A DNA stretch of 64,000 nt from Nocardia niigatensis NBRC 100131 (GCF_000308655.1 NZ_BAGC01000002.1:62001-126000); one strand, 5' to 3'. Shown: positions 8,128 through 16,332, counted from the stretch's first letter. The notes: generated from the letters alone by a model not told the origin. Numbers and translations are program-made.

Positions 8128-8303
8128 CGCGGGTCACCGCCCACGGTCGAAGCGATGCAGAACGGTGCGCACGCACCCGGAACCGGGCTCGGGGCCGGCG
8201 GGCTGGATTCCCGCGGACCGAAGGCCAGCAGCAGCGACACCGGCAGGAAGCAGATCGCGGCCAGCATCAACATGGCCTGGTAGATCATCCGCGCGATGCC
8301 CAT
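8124..8303 (-). CDS. Small membrane protein, AICE 1
   Basis: 59 residues: one N-terminal membrane segment (MIYQAMLMLAAICFLPVSLL), then a Pro/Ser-rich outer region with GACAPFC. AICE 2 has a longer protein in the same place (19081-19386) that also has a membrane anchor and a C-x-P-F-C type ending. Start ATG 8303 overlaps the preceding stop. Confidence 0.7.
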   Translation of the reverse strand: MGIARMIYQAMLMLAAICFLPVSLLLAFGPRESSPPAPSPVPGACAPFCIASTVGGDPR

Positions 8304-8560
8304 CACGCCACCAACTTCGGGTCGCTGGGCGAATCCTTCAGCGCCACAGCGTGTTCCACCATCGCGACACCCAGCGCGTACAGCAGCGCTTCGGCGTCCT
8401 CGATGTCGAGGACCATTCGGATGTCATCGCCGTTGAACTGCACGTACACCAATGCCGGGATCGGGTACGAGAATCCGTGGCGGTCGGTGTAGATGTAGGC
8501 GGGTCGGTATTCGACCTTGTGCAGGCCGGTCGTGCTATTGGTCACGGTGATGTGCGACAT
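8303..8560 (-). CDS. Hypothetical protein next to pra, AICE 1
   Basis: 85 residues, soluble. YIYTDRHGFSYPIPALVYVQ suggests beta strands, then an acidic helix DIEDAEALLYALGVAMVEH. It lies directly after pra with a one-base overlap, the same place as the 95-residue protein of AICE 2 (20421-20708). No family recognised. Confidence 0.7.
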   Translation of the reverse strand: MSHITVTNSTTGLHKVEYRPAYIYTDRHGFSYPIPALVYVQFNGDDIRMVLDIEDAEALLYALGVAMVEHAVALKDSPSDPKLVA

Positions 8561-9045
8561 CACGCCACCGCCTCGGACTCGTTGGCGGAACGGCCATTAC
8601 GGGTCGGACGCGACGCCGGAACGTCCGCCGGCGGCTGGTTCGAGCCGGAGGTGTCGCCGACGATGCCGGTCGCGCGCAGGGACCAGCCGATCGTCTTGAA
8701 CTGACCGTCACCGACGACGCGGGGCTTGACCTGCAAGCCGGCCAGGACGACCGGGGTGTAGCCGGGCATGATCGGCGTCGCCGAGGGAACCGGCTGCACG
8801 TCCGAGACGAACACCACGTCCAGGGTCTTGCCCTTCGCGCCGGAACCGGTCGGGTCGGCCACCGTGCCCTTCCACAGCCGCTTGCCCGTGCCGTTGCCGA
8901 AGTCGTCCAGATCGACCTTCTGCTTCTTGGGCTTGTTGCGGTCCGTGCCGAACTCGGTGATCGGCTCGATTGCGCCGATCAGCATCGTCCCTTCCGGGAA
9001 CACGTCCTCGTACTTGGGCTTGAACCACGCGTCCTTGAGAGCCAT
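8560..9045 (-). CDS. pra: Pra-like activator of replication, integration and excision, AICE 1
   Basis: 161 residues, first gene of the leftward operon. It matches the pattern of proteins called plasmid replication, integration and excision activators in pSAM2-type elements: DVFPEGTMLIGAIEPITEF near the start, LWKGTVADP, VQPVP, and a C-terminal WSLRATGI. The AICE 2 protein shares VQPVPS, RATGI and an identical PPADVPASRPTR near the end. In pSAM2, Pra switches on rep-xis-int and is itself under KorSA control. RBS GAGGAGA precedes ATG 9045; palindromic operators sit just upstream. Confidence 0.82.
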   Translation of the reverse strand: MALKDAWFKPKYEDVFPEGTMLIGAIEPITEFGTDRNKPKKQKVDLDDFGNGTGKRLWKGTVADPTGSGAKGKTLDVVFVSDVQPVPSATPIMPGYTPVVLAGLQVKPRVVGDGQFKTIGWSLRATGIVGDTSGSNQPPADVPASRPTRNGRSANESEAVA

Positions 9046-9069
9046 GATTGAAATCTCCTCTTGTTCTAC

Positions 9070-9140
9070 TGTCCTCTATAGGACAACTCCTATATAGGAC
9101 AGCAGAACACGGCACCCTCAGTCAAGACCTACAGAGGACA
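9070..9140. promoter_or_regulatory. Divergent operator region between pra and the GntR repressor, AICE 1
   Basis: TGTCCTCTATAGGACA at 9070-9085, the palindrome TCCTATATAGGA at 9088-9099, and a half site AGAGGACA at 9133-9140. The first and third share the exact octamer TGTCCTCT. These lie between the divergent starts 9045 and 9178 and are the likely binding sites of the GntR protein. AICE 2 has operators in the same position with an unrelated sequence. Confidence 0.75.
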
Positions 9141-9177
9141 TGAGATGATGAGTTCAAACGGCAAGAGAGGAGCGGCC

Positions 9178-9975
9178 ATGCCCGCGAAGTACGAGCTAAT
9201 CGCGGATGAGCTTCGACAGCGCATCAAGGCTGGTGAGCTACATCCTGGCGATCGAGTGCCAGGGGAAGCCGCTCTGATTGATCAGTACAAGGTCAGCATC
9301 CCGACCGTTCGCCAAGCTCTGGCGGTCCTGCGTACCGAGGGACTGATCGAAGCGAAGCACGGAGTCGGAACATTCGTTCGCGCGCCCCGCGTCAAGGTCC
9401 GCCGAACCGATGAGCGATACCAGTGGGAGAAGAACCGAGTACGTGAACCTGAGTCGGTCAGACGTGCCAGCGGTGCGACCGAGCAGGATTCCGGACTTTC
9501 GATGCCCGGACTCGCCTTCACTGCTCACTACGAAGTCATCTACGCCGACGATGGACTCGCGGACGCGTTCGAGGTGCCGGCGGGAACGAAAGTCCTTCAG
9601 CGGGACTACCGCACCCGACCGCATGCCGAGGACGCGCCACTGAACATGAGTCGGTCATACCTGCTGTACGAGGATGCCGCGGCCAATCCGGACCTACTCG
9701 ATGTCGACAACGAGCCTTGGCCTGGAGGCACACAGCACCAGCTCTTTACGCTCGGAATCGAGGTCGATCACATCGCCGAAGAGATCGAGACGCGGCCACC
9801 GACTGCCCAGGAAGCAGACGAGCTTGGCATGGCACGGGAAGGGACTGCGGTCTTTGATATTCGAAAGCGAGTCGTTGACGTAACCGGTCGAGTGGTCGAA
9901 GTTGTAGACGTCATCCTTCCCGGCGATCGGAGTCAGCTGGTCTTCACCACGCATCTCGCAAGGTGGCAAAAATGA
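9178..9975 (+). CDS. GntR/UTRA-family repressor, KorSA-like, AICE 1
   Basis: 265 residues. The N-terminal winged helix (KYELIADELRQRIKAGELHP, GEAALIDQYKVSIPTVRQAL, GLIEAKHGVGTFVR) is followed from about 110 by a UTRA ligand-type domain. RBS AGAGGAG lies 6 bases before ATG 9178; an in-frame ATG at 9145 has no such site. By analogy with KorSA of pSAM2 it would repress pra and its own promoter, keeping the element integrated. It faces away from the operon across the operator region. Confidence 0.87.
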   Translation: MPAKYELIADELRQRIKAGELHPGDRVPGEAALIDQYKVSIPTVRQALAVLRTEGLIEAKHGVGTFVRAPRVKVRRTDERYQWEKNRVREPESVRRASGATEQDSGLSMPGLAFTAHYEVIYADDGLADAFEVPAGTKVLQRDYRTRPHAEDAPLNMSRSYLLYEDAAANPDLLDVDNEPWPGGTQHQLFTLGIEVDHIAEEIETRPPTAQEADELGMAREGTAVFDIRKRVVDVTGRVVEVVDVILPGDRSQLVFTTHLARWQK

Positions 9976-10015
9976 GCCCTCAAAACTCTCGAACAGCGAA
10001 TCGGAGAGCCATCCA

Positions 10016-10810
10016 ATGCTGATATCGGTCATCACGCCCTGCTACCAGTCTCAAGCGGAGTTCCTTGCCGCAGCCTACAAATCCCTTGTGTCACAACAAC
10101 TTCCGGAAGGCTGGGACTGGGAATGGCTGGTACAGGCGGACGGCGAAAGCGAACCACTGCCCCTCTCTGACGAGGCTTTGGCAGACCTGCGAGTCAAACC
10201 GGCTAGCGGCCCATCGGGCGGTCCAGCAGTAGCGCGAAATCTCGCCCTGGCCCGCTCCGCGGGTGAGCTAATCGCGGTGCTCGATTCCGACGACATCCTC
10301 ACGCCGGGAGCACTCGCCCGCGGCATCGAAGCCCTTACCGATCGCCCAGCGTGTGGATGGGCCGTCAGCCGCGCACTGGACCTCATGCCGGACGGCAGCC
10401 TAGTTCGCCCCAAAAACGAGCCGACCAGCATCAGCGGCTTTCTTCCCCGAGGTTGGGTATTCGACTACTGGTCCAGCCACAACTACGACCTGCCCGTCCA
10501 CCCCGCAACGCTGTGCATCCGACGAGAGTGGCTAATGGCTATGGGCGGTTGGATGGCCATGCCGCATGCTGAGGACGCGGGGCTTCTTCTTGCCGTTCAA
10601 GCGGTCGTGCCCGGTCTCTACATCTCGAAGGTCGGACTGCACTACCGGATACACGGCGATCAAATCACTCGGTCGTTGACGCGGGAAACCCGACCTGAGC
10701 GGCTGAACATCATTGCTGAGCGTGTTCACGCCATTGGAGCATTGCTCGTCCGTCCGGTTCCCAAGTGGGAGCCAGGTGACCGTGTAGGCGGTGACCGCTA
10801 CATCCCGTAG
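10016..10810 (+). CDS. Family 2 (GT-A) glycosyltransferase, cargo of AICE 1
   Basis: 264 residues. ISVITPCYQSQAEFLAAAYK opens a GT-A Rossmann-like fold, followed by GPAVARNLALARSAGELIAV and the metal/nucleotide motif DSDD near residues 88-91. HAEDAGLLLAVQ is in the acceptor region. It lies 40 bases after the repressor gene and has no membrane segment. Transfer of a sugar to an unknown acceptor is inferred; it is not a conjugation gene. The equivalent position in AICE 2 is a methyltransferase, so this is a cargo slot. Weak RBS. Confidence 0.82.
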   Translation: MLISVITPCYQSQAEFLAAAYKSLVSQQLPEGWDWEWLVQADGESEPLPLSDEALADLRVKPASGPSGGPAVARNLALARSAGELIAVLDSDDILTPGALARGIEALTDRPACGWAVSRALDLMPDGSLVRPKNEPTSISGFLPRGWVFDYWSSHNYDLPVHPATLCIRREWLMAMGGWMAMPHAEDAGLLLAVQAVVPGLYISKVGLHYRIHGDQITRSLTRETRPERLNIIAERVHAIGALLVRPVPKWEPGDRVGGDRYIP

Positions 10811-10836
10811 CCGCATCTTCGCCTTCTTGGACGACA

Positions 10837-10882
10837 GGCTGGGACTCCCGATTCGCTCATCGAATCCGGCTGAGTCCCAGCC
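10837..10882 (+). terminator. Rho-independent terminator after the glycosyltransferase
   Basis: GGCTGGGACTC (10837-10847) pairs with GAGTCCCAGCC (10872-10882), followed by TTTTCC. The spacer itself can fold (GATTCG/CGAATC). Also positioned to end the convergent small gene at 10896. Confidence 0.85.
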
Positions 10883-10895
10883 TTTTCCGTGCCCA

Positions 10896-11072
10896 CTAGG
10901 TGTGGTGTCTCGACGGCAGGCAGAGAATCTCACCGGAGTCAACCTGGTGGACAGCGTATCCGGCCTGGCAACGTAGAAGTTCCTCCGAACCGTCAACCGT
11001 CACCAGCAGGTAGTCCCTGCTGGTGCCATCGGGCGCCAGAGTGTAATAGCCCGGTCGCAGATTGTTCGCCAT
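10896..11072 (-). CDS. Small hypothetical protein, AICE 1
   Basis: 58 residues: MANNLRPGYYTLAPDGTSRD, then YLLVTVDGSEELLRCQAGYA and an end SGEILCLPSRHHT. An in-frame TGA five codons before ATG 11072 fixes the start. It reads like a compact beta protein. Convergent with the glycosyltransferase across a terminator. No family recognised. Confidence 0.55.
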   Translation of the reverse strand: MANNLRPGYYTLAPDGTSRDYLLVTVDGSEELLRCQAGYAVHQVDSGEILCLPSRHHT

Positions 11073-12140
11073 GATCGGAGTGTCTCACGGCCGGAATCTG
11101 CTGTCCCGAAATCGATTCCGACCATCGGAGTCCGCAGACTCGAATGCGCGACGATCCAGCAACCCGAAGCGGAATACAGCCCACAGTCCCCGGCTCCATC
11201 CGTACGCCAGCGTTTGCCTCGCATTCCACTGCCGAATTCCGCCATACAGGATCAAGAGCGGCGCGCTGGCGCGCGCCGCCCCGCGCTACGCCGCACCCCG
11301 GGGCAGCTCCGCAGGCTCCGCTGCCCCGGAGCGTCGGCGCGTTGCGGCTCCCACCAGCACGCCACTCATGACACCCAAAAGGCCAATCCGCCATCTGCTC
11401 GCGTGACAAGCGCCCAGCGATCGAACCCGGCAGCACCATGCCCGCTCCCCGCCGACCGAACCAGACCGTCGATTCGCCGACGCCGACGCCACCGCCGCCA
11501 CGGCCACGCCGAATGCTCTGCGCGCCCTGCCATTCCAGCACGCTCACCACCGTGCCAACACCCAGTCACAGCCCAGCGCACGGTTTGGAGTCCTCGCCGA
11601 TGCGGGTCCGGGGACCAGACGCTGACCGGCGACGCCGCCCCGGCATCCTCCGCCCATGCCGCCTGCACTCTCCCGAGCAAGCCCTCCCCAGCAACCGCCA
11701 CACATGCCACCCTCACCGACATCGGCCCACCGGCCCCGCTGACGACCGAACCCACGGCCATCGCCGCTGCCAATGAATCTGGCAACGCCCTTCCCGGTGC
11801 CACCCGTTCACGGCCCGCGATCACCACCGAGCCGCCCGGCGACAGCGACAGCCACGGCACCAGCCACGCCGATGCCCTCCCGGCGCCGCAGTCCGAGCAC
11901 CGTTCTCCCGATGTCCGGCAGGCCGAGTGCCACCATGGCAGACCCCGCACGGCCACGCCAAGACCAAGCGGTGTCACCGCGGCTACACCTCCCAATCGAG
12001 CTACCGCACAAGGTCTTTTGGGAGGCGCATCCACGGCGAGTCTTGACGCAACCGCACAGTGCCCACCACAGCGACCCCCGTCCCGCCAGACACCGAGAGC
12101 CCGGCGCCCGCCCGGACTCCACCACCAGGAGGTCACCGTC
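11073..12140. other. Non-coding C-rich region before ssb, AICE 1
   Basis: About 1.07 kb with no credible gene. From about 11350 the + strand is strongly C-rich (two lines I counted gave 28 C to 16 G and 32 C to 11 G). Long open frames here are a by-product of that composition. It holds a perfect 10-bp stem with 12-base loop (11298-11307/11320-11329). Such a strand-skewed stretch could act in cis (transfer locus, lead region or single-strand origin), which is inference. Confidence 0.5.
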
Positions 12141-12548
12141 ATGGCCAGCACCGTGTCCGTCACCATCACCGGCCATCTCGCCGACGATCCCGAACCGCGC
12201 ACGACCGGCACCGGAAAGTTCGTCACCAACTTCACCGTCATCGCCAACGACCGCGTGTTCGACCGCCAGCAGAACCAGTGGGTCGATGCCGGCAAGACCG
12301 TCATGCGCGTCGCCTGCTGGGGCGACCTCGCCCAGGAGACCGCCGACAGCCTGGTCAAAGGCTGCCGCGTCACCGTCACCGGTCACCGCCTGGTCCCCGA
12401 CGCCTACATCGGCAAGGACTCCAAACCGCACGCTGTGCTGCAACTGACCGCCGACACGGTAGCGATCGATCTGAAATACCAGTTCGCGAAGATCACCCGT
12501 CGCGTCCGCAGCAACGGCGGCCCCGGCACCGACGAACCGCCGTTCTGA
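12141..12548 (+). CDS. ssb: Single-stranded DNA-binding protein, AICE 1
   Basis: 135 residues with one OB-fold: STVSVTITGHLADDPEPR, then NFTVIANDRVFDRQ, VMRVACWGDLAQETADSLVK, GCRVTVTGHRLVPDAYIGKD. It ends in DEPPF, a short version of the acidic SSB tail that binds partner proteins. RBS AGGAGG precedes ATG 12141. The upstream open frame that runs into it is not coding in character. It is an element-borne extra SSB, probably protecting single strands during rolling-circle replication or after transfer. AICE 2 shows no SSB. Confidence 0.9.
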   Translation: MASTVSVTITGHLADDPEPRTTGTGKFVTNFTVIANDRVFDRQQNQWVDAGKTVMRVACWGDLAQETADSLVKGCRVTVTGHRLVPDAYIGKDSKPHAVLQLTADTVAIDLKYQFAKITRRVRSNGGPGTDEPPF

Positions 12549-12560
12549 TCCGGCCGACGC

Positions 12561-12591
12561 AGACCGGGCCTGGCACCACCGGGTCCGGTCT
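12561..12591 (+). terminator. Hairpin after ssb
   Basis: AGACCGG (12561-12567) pairs with CCGGTCT (12585-12591), with GC-rich partial pairing inside. There is no clear T-run, so this is a moderate call. Confidence 0.5.
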
Positions 12592-12613
12592 CTGACCACC
12601 CGCCACACGAACA

Positions 12614-12629
12614 GTTGCCGAATTCGCCT
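12614..12629. repeat. Short motif shared by both AICEs, copy 1
   Basis: GTTGCCGAATTCGCCT; AICE 2 has GTTGCCGAATTTGCCT at 22969-22984. In AICE 1 it runs into a hairpin CGCCTTT/AAAGGCG and lies about 60 bases from the conserved 155-base block. Confidence 0.6.
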
Positions 12630-12687
12630 TTTATGTATTGAAAGGCGCCCACGCCAAATACCTTGAGGAGGAGCGGCTTCGGGGGTT

Positions 12688-12843
12688 CCCCGCTTCCTCA
12701 TAGGCCCAATTGTCTCGCTCCAGGAGACCGCCTCAAGGGCGCTTCGCGTCGGCTACGCCGATGGGCTGCGCCCACCCTTGACCCGGTCTCCTTCCACTGA
12801 GGGCGGCCAGTATGAGGAAACAGGGAGAAGAACAGTCTCCGGG
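12688..12843. other. Conserved non-coding block of the AICEs, copy 1 (candidate cis-acting transfer/replication locus)
   Basis: About 155 bases that align closely with 24119-24274 in AICE 2, including identical CCAATTGTCTCGCTCCAGGA and GGGCGCTTCGCGTCGGCTAC. A nested dyad is conserved: outer TCAAGGGCG (12733) with CGCCCACCCTTGA (12769-12781), inner TCGGC-TAC-GCCGA (12749-12761). No open frame is shared. Conservation of bases and structure outside genes in two otherwise diverged elements points to a cis-acting site (clt/oriT or origin). Confidence 0.7.
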
Positions 12844-13000
12844 AGCAGGGGACCGCGGGTAGACGGTCTATCCGCGGGGCATCGGCGATGTCACCGCACT
12901 GTCACAAGTGGGGCGGACTTCCCCGGATTCGGGCAGACGAATAGCCCTTGGCCTACGACGTCAGTACGACGAGGAATACCGTTCCAGCCGGTCGCATTCC

Positions 13001-13050
13001 GACTACGGATCAGAAGGTTGGGAGTTCGAGTCTCTCCGGGCGCGCAACAG
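13001..13050 (+). repeat. Attachment site copy B (AICE 1 / AICE 2 junction)
   Basis: Exact 50-base repeat of 1964-2013, without the 5' half of the tRNA. It is the right end of AICE 1 and the left end of AICE 2, whose integrase gene ends 42 bases away. Confidence 0.93.
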
Positions 13051-13053
13051 GTC

Positions 13054-13086
13054 AGAGACCCTTTCGCATCACGCGGAAGGGTCTCT
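13054..13086. terminator. Hairpin between att copy B and the AICE 2 integrase
   Basis: AGAGACCCTT (13054-13063) pairs with AAGGGTCTCT (13077-13086), with an inner CGC/GCG. It sits as the hairpins after copies A, C and D do. Confidence 0.75.
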
Positions 13087-13092
13087 TTCGTC

Positions 13093-14367
13093 CTATTCGA
13101 CGACACCATTTGACGACAACCCGGGGCCGCGGAGCAGCCGGTCCATGCCGGCGACCGCGTCCCGCTGCACCGAGTCGATGACCTTCAAATAGGTGCCCGT
13201 CGTCACCGATATCGACGAGTGCCGCAGAATCCGCTGGACCGTCGCGGCCTCCACACCCTGGGCGAACAACAGTGTGGCGCAACTGTGCCGGAGATCATGC
13301 AGCCGGATCAGGCGCACGCCCGCGCGACGAACGAGGGCCTCGAAGGTCCGATTGAGGTTGCGCGGCTCGATCGGTGTGCCGTTACGGCTGGTGAACACCA
13401 GGCCGAGGGTGTTCGCCCGCATCACGGTGTCGTCCCGGAGCTGGTCCCGCCGATGTTGCCGGAGAATTCTGACCAGCTCATCGGGCAGCGGTACCGAGGT
13501 CTCGGAGCTCTCGGTCTTCACGTCGTGCAGCGCAAGCGTCCCGCCGATCCGGTACAGCGCCCGGGCGATGTCCACCGTGCCGTTGGCCAGGTCCACATCC
13601 GTCCACCGCAGGCCCAATGCCTCACCACGGCGCAGACCGATCGCCAGCGCTACCGACCACAACGCGTGGAGCCGATGCTCGCTGGCAGCCTCCAGGAACG
13701 TCAGCGCCTCCGCTTCGGTCCAGGGCTTCTCCTTGCGCTGGCGTCCGGCCGGCATCTTCACTTGCCGAGCAACGTTGCGCGACAACACTTCCTCTTCCAC
13801 CGCATCCTGCAACGCCGCACGCAGAGTCCGCAGCAGAGCCCGCCGCGTGCCCACGCTGGGGAACCTCTCGCAGCACTGCTTCGGGGTCCGGGCACAGCAG
13901 CGCGCCTTGGCCGGACCGGATTCGGCCCGCTGGGCATCCTTGCCCTGCGCGCAGCACTGGCACTGATCGGCCAGCCTGACCAGCCACTCCCGCACGTGAC
14001 GCGCCTCCAGGCCCCGCAACTTCCGCTTGCCCAGGCCCGGAACCATATACAGCCGCACCAGCAGCTCATAGGTCTCGTAGGTCTTGGGCCGCACGTTCGG
14101 CTCAGCTATCTCCTTGAGCCAGTAGCCCAGGTATTGCCGAACGGTCATCGTGGTCACATCCACCGGAATGCCCTTGCGCTGCAACTCCTTCAGGCGAGTG
14201 CGCTCCGCGTCGGCTTCCTCCCACGTGGCGCCGTACACGCTGATCCGCTTGCGCCGTCCGTCCGGAGTGTCCACGAACAGCTTCAGCTCCACACGGCCAT
14301 CCTTGCGACGACTGATCGTGCCCGAGCCGTTCGGACTCTTCCCGCGAGGCTTCCTCTCGCCAGCCAT
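13093..14367 (-). CDS. int: Tyrosine recombinase (integrase) of AICE 2
   Basis: 424 residues. The N-terminal arm-binding domain contains GSGTISRRKDGRVELKLFV. The core-binding domain (about 75-200) carries a Cys-rich insertion (CQCCAQ, CCARTPKQCC) that could bind a metal. The catalytic domain has R in IGLRRGEALGLRW, H357/R360 in LHDLRH, and nucleophile Y393 in TGTYLKV. ATG 14367 overlaps the xis stop (TGATG). Only the catalytic signature is shared with the AICE 1 integrase, yet both are flanked by the same att sequence. Confidence 0.95.
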   Translation of the reverse strand: MAGERKPRGKSPNGSGTISRRKDGRVELKLFVDTPDGRRKRISVYGATWEEADAERTRLKELQRKGIPVDVTTMTVRQYLGYWLKEIAEPNVRPKTYETYELLVRLYMVPGLGKRKLRGLEARHVREWLVRLADQCQCCAQGKDAQRAESGPAKARCCARTPKQCCERFPSVGTRRALLRTLRAALQDAVEEEVLSRNVARQVKMPAGRQRKEKPWTEAEALTFLEAASEHRLHALWSVALAIGLRRGEALGLRWTDVDLANGTVDIARALYRIGGTLALHDVKTESSETSVPLPDELVRILRQHRRDQLRDDTVMRANTLGLVFTSRNGTPIEPRNLNRTFEALVRRAGVRLIRLHDLRHSCATLLFAQGVEAATVQRILRHSSISVTTGTYLKVIDSVQRDAVAGMDRLLRGPGLSSNGVVE

Positions 14368-14543
14368 CACGCCGCCTGCTCGATCAGGCCCGATACGTAG
14401 GCGTCGAAGGACTGCCGGACGATCCGCCGGCAGCGTCCCACGGTCACCGACTGCACCTCGTTGGCCCAGATCAGCTGATAGATCATCCAGCGGCTGACCT
14501 TCAGCTCCGCCGCCGCCTCCTGCACCGTCATGAACGTACTCAC
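14367..14543 (-). CDS. xis: Excisionase (HTH), AICE 2
   Basis: 58 residues: MSTFMTVQEAAAELKVSRWM, then IYQLIWANEVQSVTVGRCRR and SFDAYVSGLIEQAA. Typical AlpA/excisionase winged helix. GTG 14543 has a G-run RBS 6 bases upstream; an internal ATG four codons later is the alternative. Coupled to int by a one-base overlap. Confidence 0.88.
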   Translation of the reverse strand: MSTFMTVQEAAAELKVSRWMIYQLIWANEVQSVTVGRCRRIVRQSFDAYVSGLIEQAA

Positions 14544-14562
14544 GAGAATCCCCCTTTCCGGC

Positions 14563-16332
14563 CTAGGCCGCTGTCGTGTCGATAGTCGAAACATGTTGCA
14601 GCCCAGGCGAATGCGCCACTGCCATCCGGGCTTCCAGTAGTTGTTTCTCCCACATCGAGCGGCGGGCGATCTCGCCCATGATGAGGTGCTCACGGGGTGG
14701 GACGTCCAGGTCGCCCGGTTCGACGAGGCGGATCACCCAGTTCTTGGAGCGCTCCTCTTTGGCGATACCGGCCGCGGCGAGGGTTTGCCGAACGAGTTCG
14801 ATGCGGTCGGCCTTGTGATCGGGCAAGGTCTTGTTGGACCAGTGGCGCGAGACCAGCACCCGGCGACCGCGCAGGCCGAGGGTGTCGCGGCGGTGGGCCT
14901 TGCCCTTGCAGCGTCCGGGCTGGGTCTTGGCGCTGGCGCCGCGGGGTGCGATGCCGTAGCGCAGCCACACGCCGCACTTCTCCGAGCACGGAGTCCGGCA
15001 CATTTCCGCATGCAGACGTTCGTAGTGGCGGCGGGTGCGCTCGTTCGGAGGTTCGAGAACCTCGGCGATGGACTTGGTCAGGTACTTGGTCAGGTAGCCG
15101 ATCAGCTTGTTCGCGTCACCACCACCGAGCACGCCCTTCGCCTTGCCGGGGCGGACCGGGCCTTGTTCGCCGTCCGGGTCGGTGTCGCCGATGTCCTTGC
15201 GGTCCACCTGGACACCCCAGCGGACGACGTGTGCGGGTTCGAGCTCGTCCATCTCGTCCATGAGCGCTTGCGCGTCGTCGAAGGTGGGCAGCACGTACCC
15301 GTTGTCGGGGTCGACGAAAGCGCCGGCGGTGGGATCCCAGACCGGCATCCGGTCATCGGAGTACTGCTCGTGATCGAAGTGCGGCCACCACACGCTGTGG
15401 TAGCTCGCCGCGATCACCTGGTTGATCAAGGCGTGCGGGTCGGTGCCACGCACGGCGATGTGGGCATGCGGGGCACCACGACGCTGAGGTTCCACGGCAG
15501 CGAAGTACTGGACGTCGCGGCCAGCGGCACGGCGGTAGTTCTGGATGAAGCGGTCGAACAGTTTGGGGAAGAACATCGCGTCCCGCGCGGCCCGGCGGTA
15601 GTCGTAGGTCTCCGGGTCCACCGGAGAACCATCTCCCACCACCTTGCCGTGCCTGTCGAGCGCGCCGTCACGGTGGCAGCGACCGTAGGAGTCCATCGTG
15701 ACCGTGAGGAACATCGATGGGCGGTGCCTGCCCGCGAATTCGCGGCCCAGGGTCGTCTTCTCGATCTTCTTGCGGGGCAGGTTCGGAACGTCCTGGCGTC
15801 GCTTGGTCGAACGAGTCCGGCGCGGCTTGGGCACGGCGTCGATGGGCTTGATCCGGCCGGAGATGCCCGAAGCTCTCAGCTCACGATCCAGATCGGCGAT
15901 CACTTCCCGGAAGCTCTCCGCCGCCTCCTCGTCGCCCTGCTCGCGGGCATCCTTGTATCCGGCGAGCAGATCCGCGCGGGCGGTCAGCAGCTCCTGCTGA
16001 TACTCGCTGGGGGCGTTGCGCTCACGGATCGGCTCCTCCGGGAGATGCCAACCCTCGCGGCATTGGGTGAACCGCAGCGCCCGAGCCTTGGCCGCGCAGC
16101 TGGGGCAGTCCGAGGCCCGAGTCGATTTGCACGCTCCGCCAACGTATGTCGACTGTCCCGTGTCGGGATCGAAGGCGCGCATCGGGATCGGGCGCTTGCA
16201 CACGCCGTACTTCTCCGCCGCGGCTTCGGCGATATCGACCATGTTCGGCAGGGCACGCCGTTCCGCGGCAGTCTGGCGAGCGGGGGCGGATTCGGCCGGC
16301 GCGCTGGCAGCGGGTTCGGTGGTGTCGGTCAT
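14563..16332 (-). CDS. repSA: RepSA-type replication initiator, AICE 2
   Basis: 589 residues, closely related to the AICE 1 initiator over its length. Shared features are the N-terminal CKRPIPMRAFDPDTG and CPSCAAKARALRFTQC clusters, strand FLTVTMDSYG, the HUH-like PHAHIAVRG after FAAVEPQRRGA, WWPHFDHEQYSDDRMPVW, YLTKYLTKSIAEVL, and CSEKCGVWLRYG. ATG 16332 overlaps the upstream stop (ATGA), so the longer open frame upstream is not used. Expected to start rolling-circle replication of the excised circle. Confidence 0.92.
   Translation of the reverse strand: MTDTTEPAASAPAESAPARQTAAERRALPNMVDIAEAAAEKYGVCKRPIPMRAFDPDTGQSTYVGGACKSTRASDCPSCAAKARALRFTQCREGWHLPEEPIRERNAPSEYQQELLTARADLLAGYKDAREQGDEEAAESFREVIADLDRELRASGISGRIKPIDAVPKPRRTRSTKRRQDVPNLPRKKIEKTTLGREFAGRHRPSMFLTVTMDSYGRCHRDGALDRHGKVVGDGSPVDPETYDYRRAARDAMFFPKLFDRFIQNYRRAAGRDVQYFAAVEPQRRGAPHAHIAVRGTDPHALINQVIAASYHSVWWPHFDHEQYSDDRMPVWDPTAGAFVDPDNGYVLPTFDDAQALMDEMDELEPAHVVRWGVQVDRKDIGDTDPDGEQGPVRPGKAKGVLGGGDANKLIGYLTKYLTKSIAEVLEPPNERTRRHYERLHAEMCRTPCSEKCGVWLRYGIAPRGASAKTQPGRCKGKAHRRDTLGLRGRRVLVSRHWSNKTLPDHKADRIELVRQTLAAAGIAKEERSKNWVIRLVEPGDLDVPPREHLIMGEIARRSMWEKQLLEARMAVAHSPGLQHVSTIDTTAA

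Larger units (their letters stand above)
1964..13050 (-). mobile_element. AICE 1, pSAM2-type integrative and conjugative element in tRNA-Arg(ACG)
   Basis: Bounded by att copies A and B (50 bp direct repeat). It carries int, xis, a RepSA-type initiator, an FtsK-type translocase, a DUF2637 spread protein, a Pra-like activator, a GntR/KorSA-like repressor, a glycosyltransferase cargo gene and an ssb gene. This is the standard gene set of actinomycete integrative and conjugative elements, which move as double-stranded DNA through a single FtsK-like TraB. Most genes from 9045 down to 2066 form one leftward run with start/stop overlaps. Confidence 0.92.

Noticed and set aside
11214..12140. Long open frame in phase with ssb that would add about 300 residues to its N-terminus
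   Set aside because: Composition is Pro/Ala/Thr/Arg/His-rich with no pattern, caused by C-rich DNA; ssb has its own RBS and a proper OB-fold start at 12141.
12891..13109. Open frame reading ...APGETRTPNLLIRS... across att copy B (similar ones over copies C and D)
   Set aside because: This is the well-known false translation of a tRNA 3' end and its flank, not a protein.
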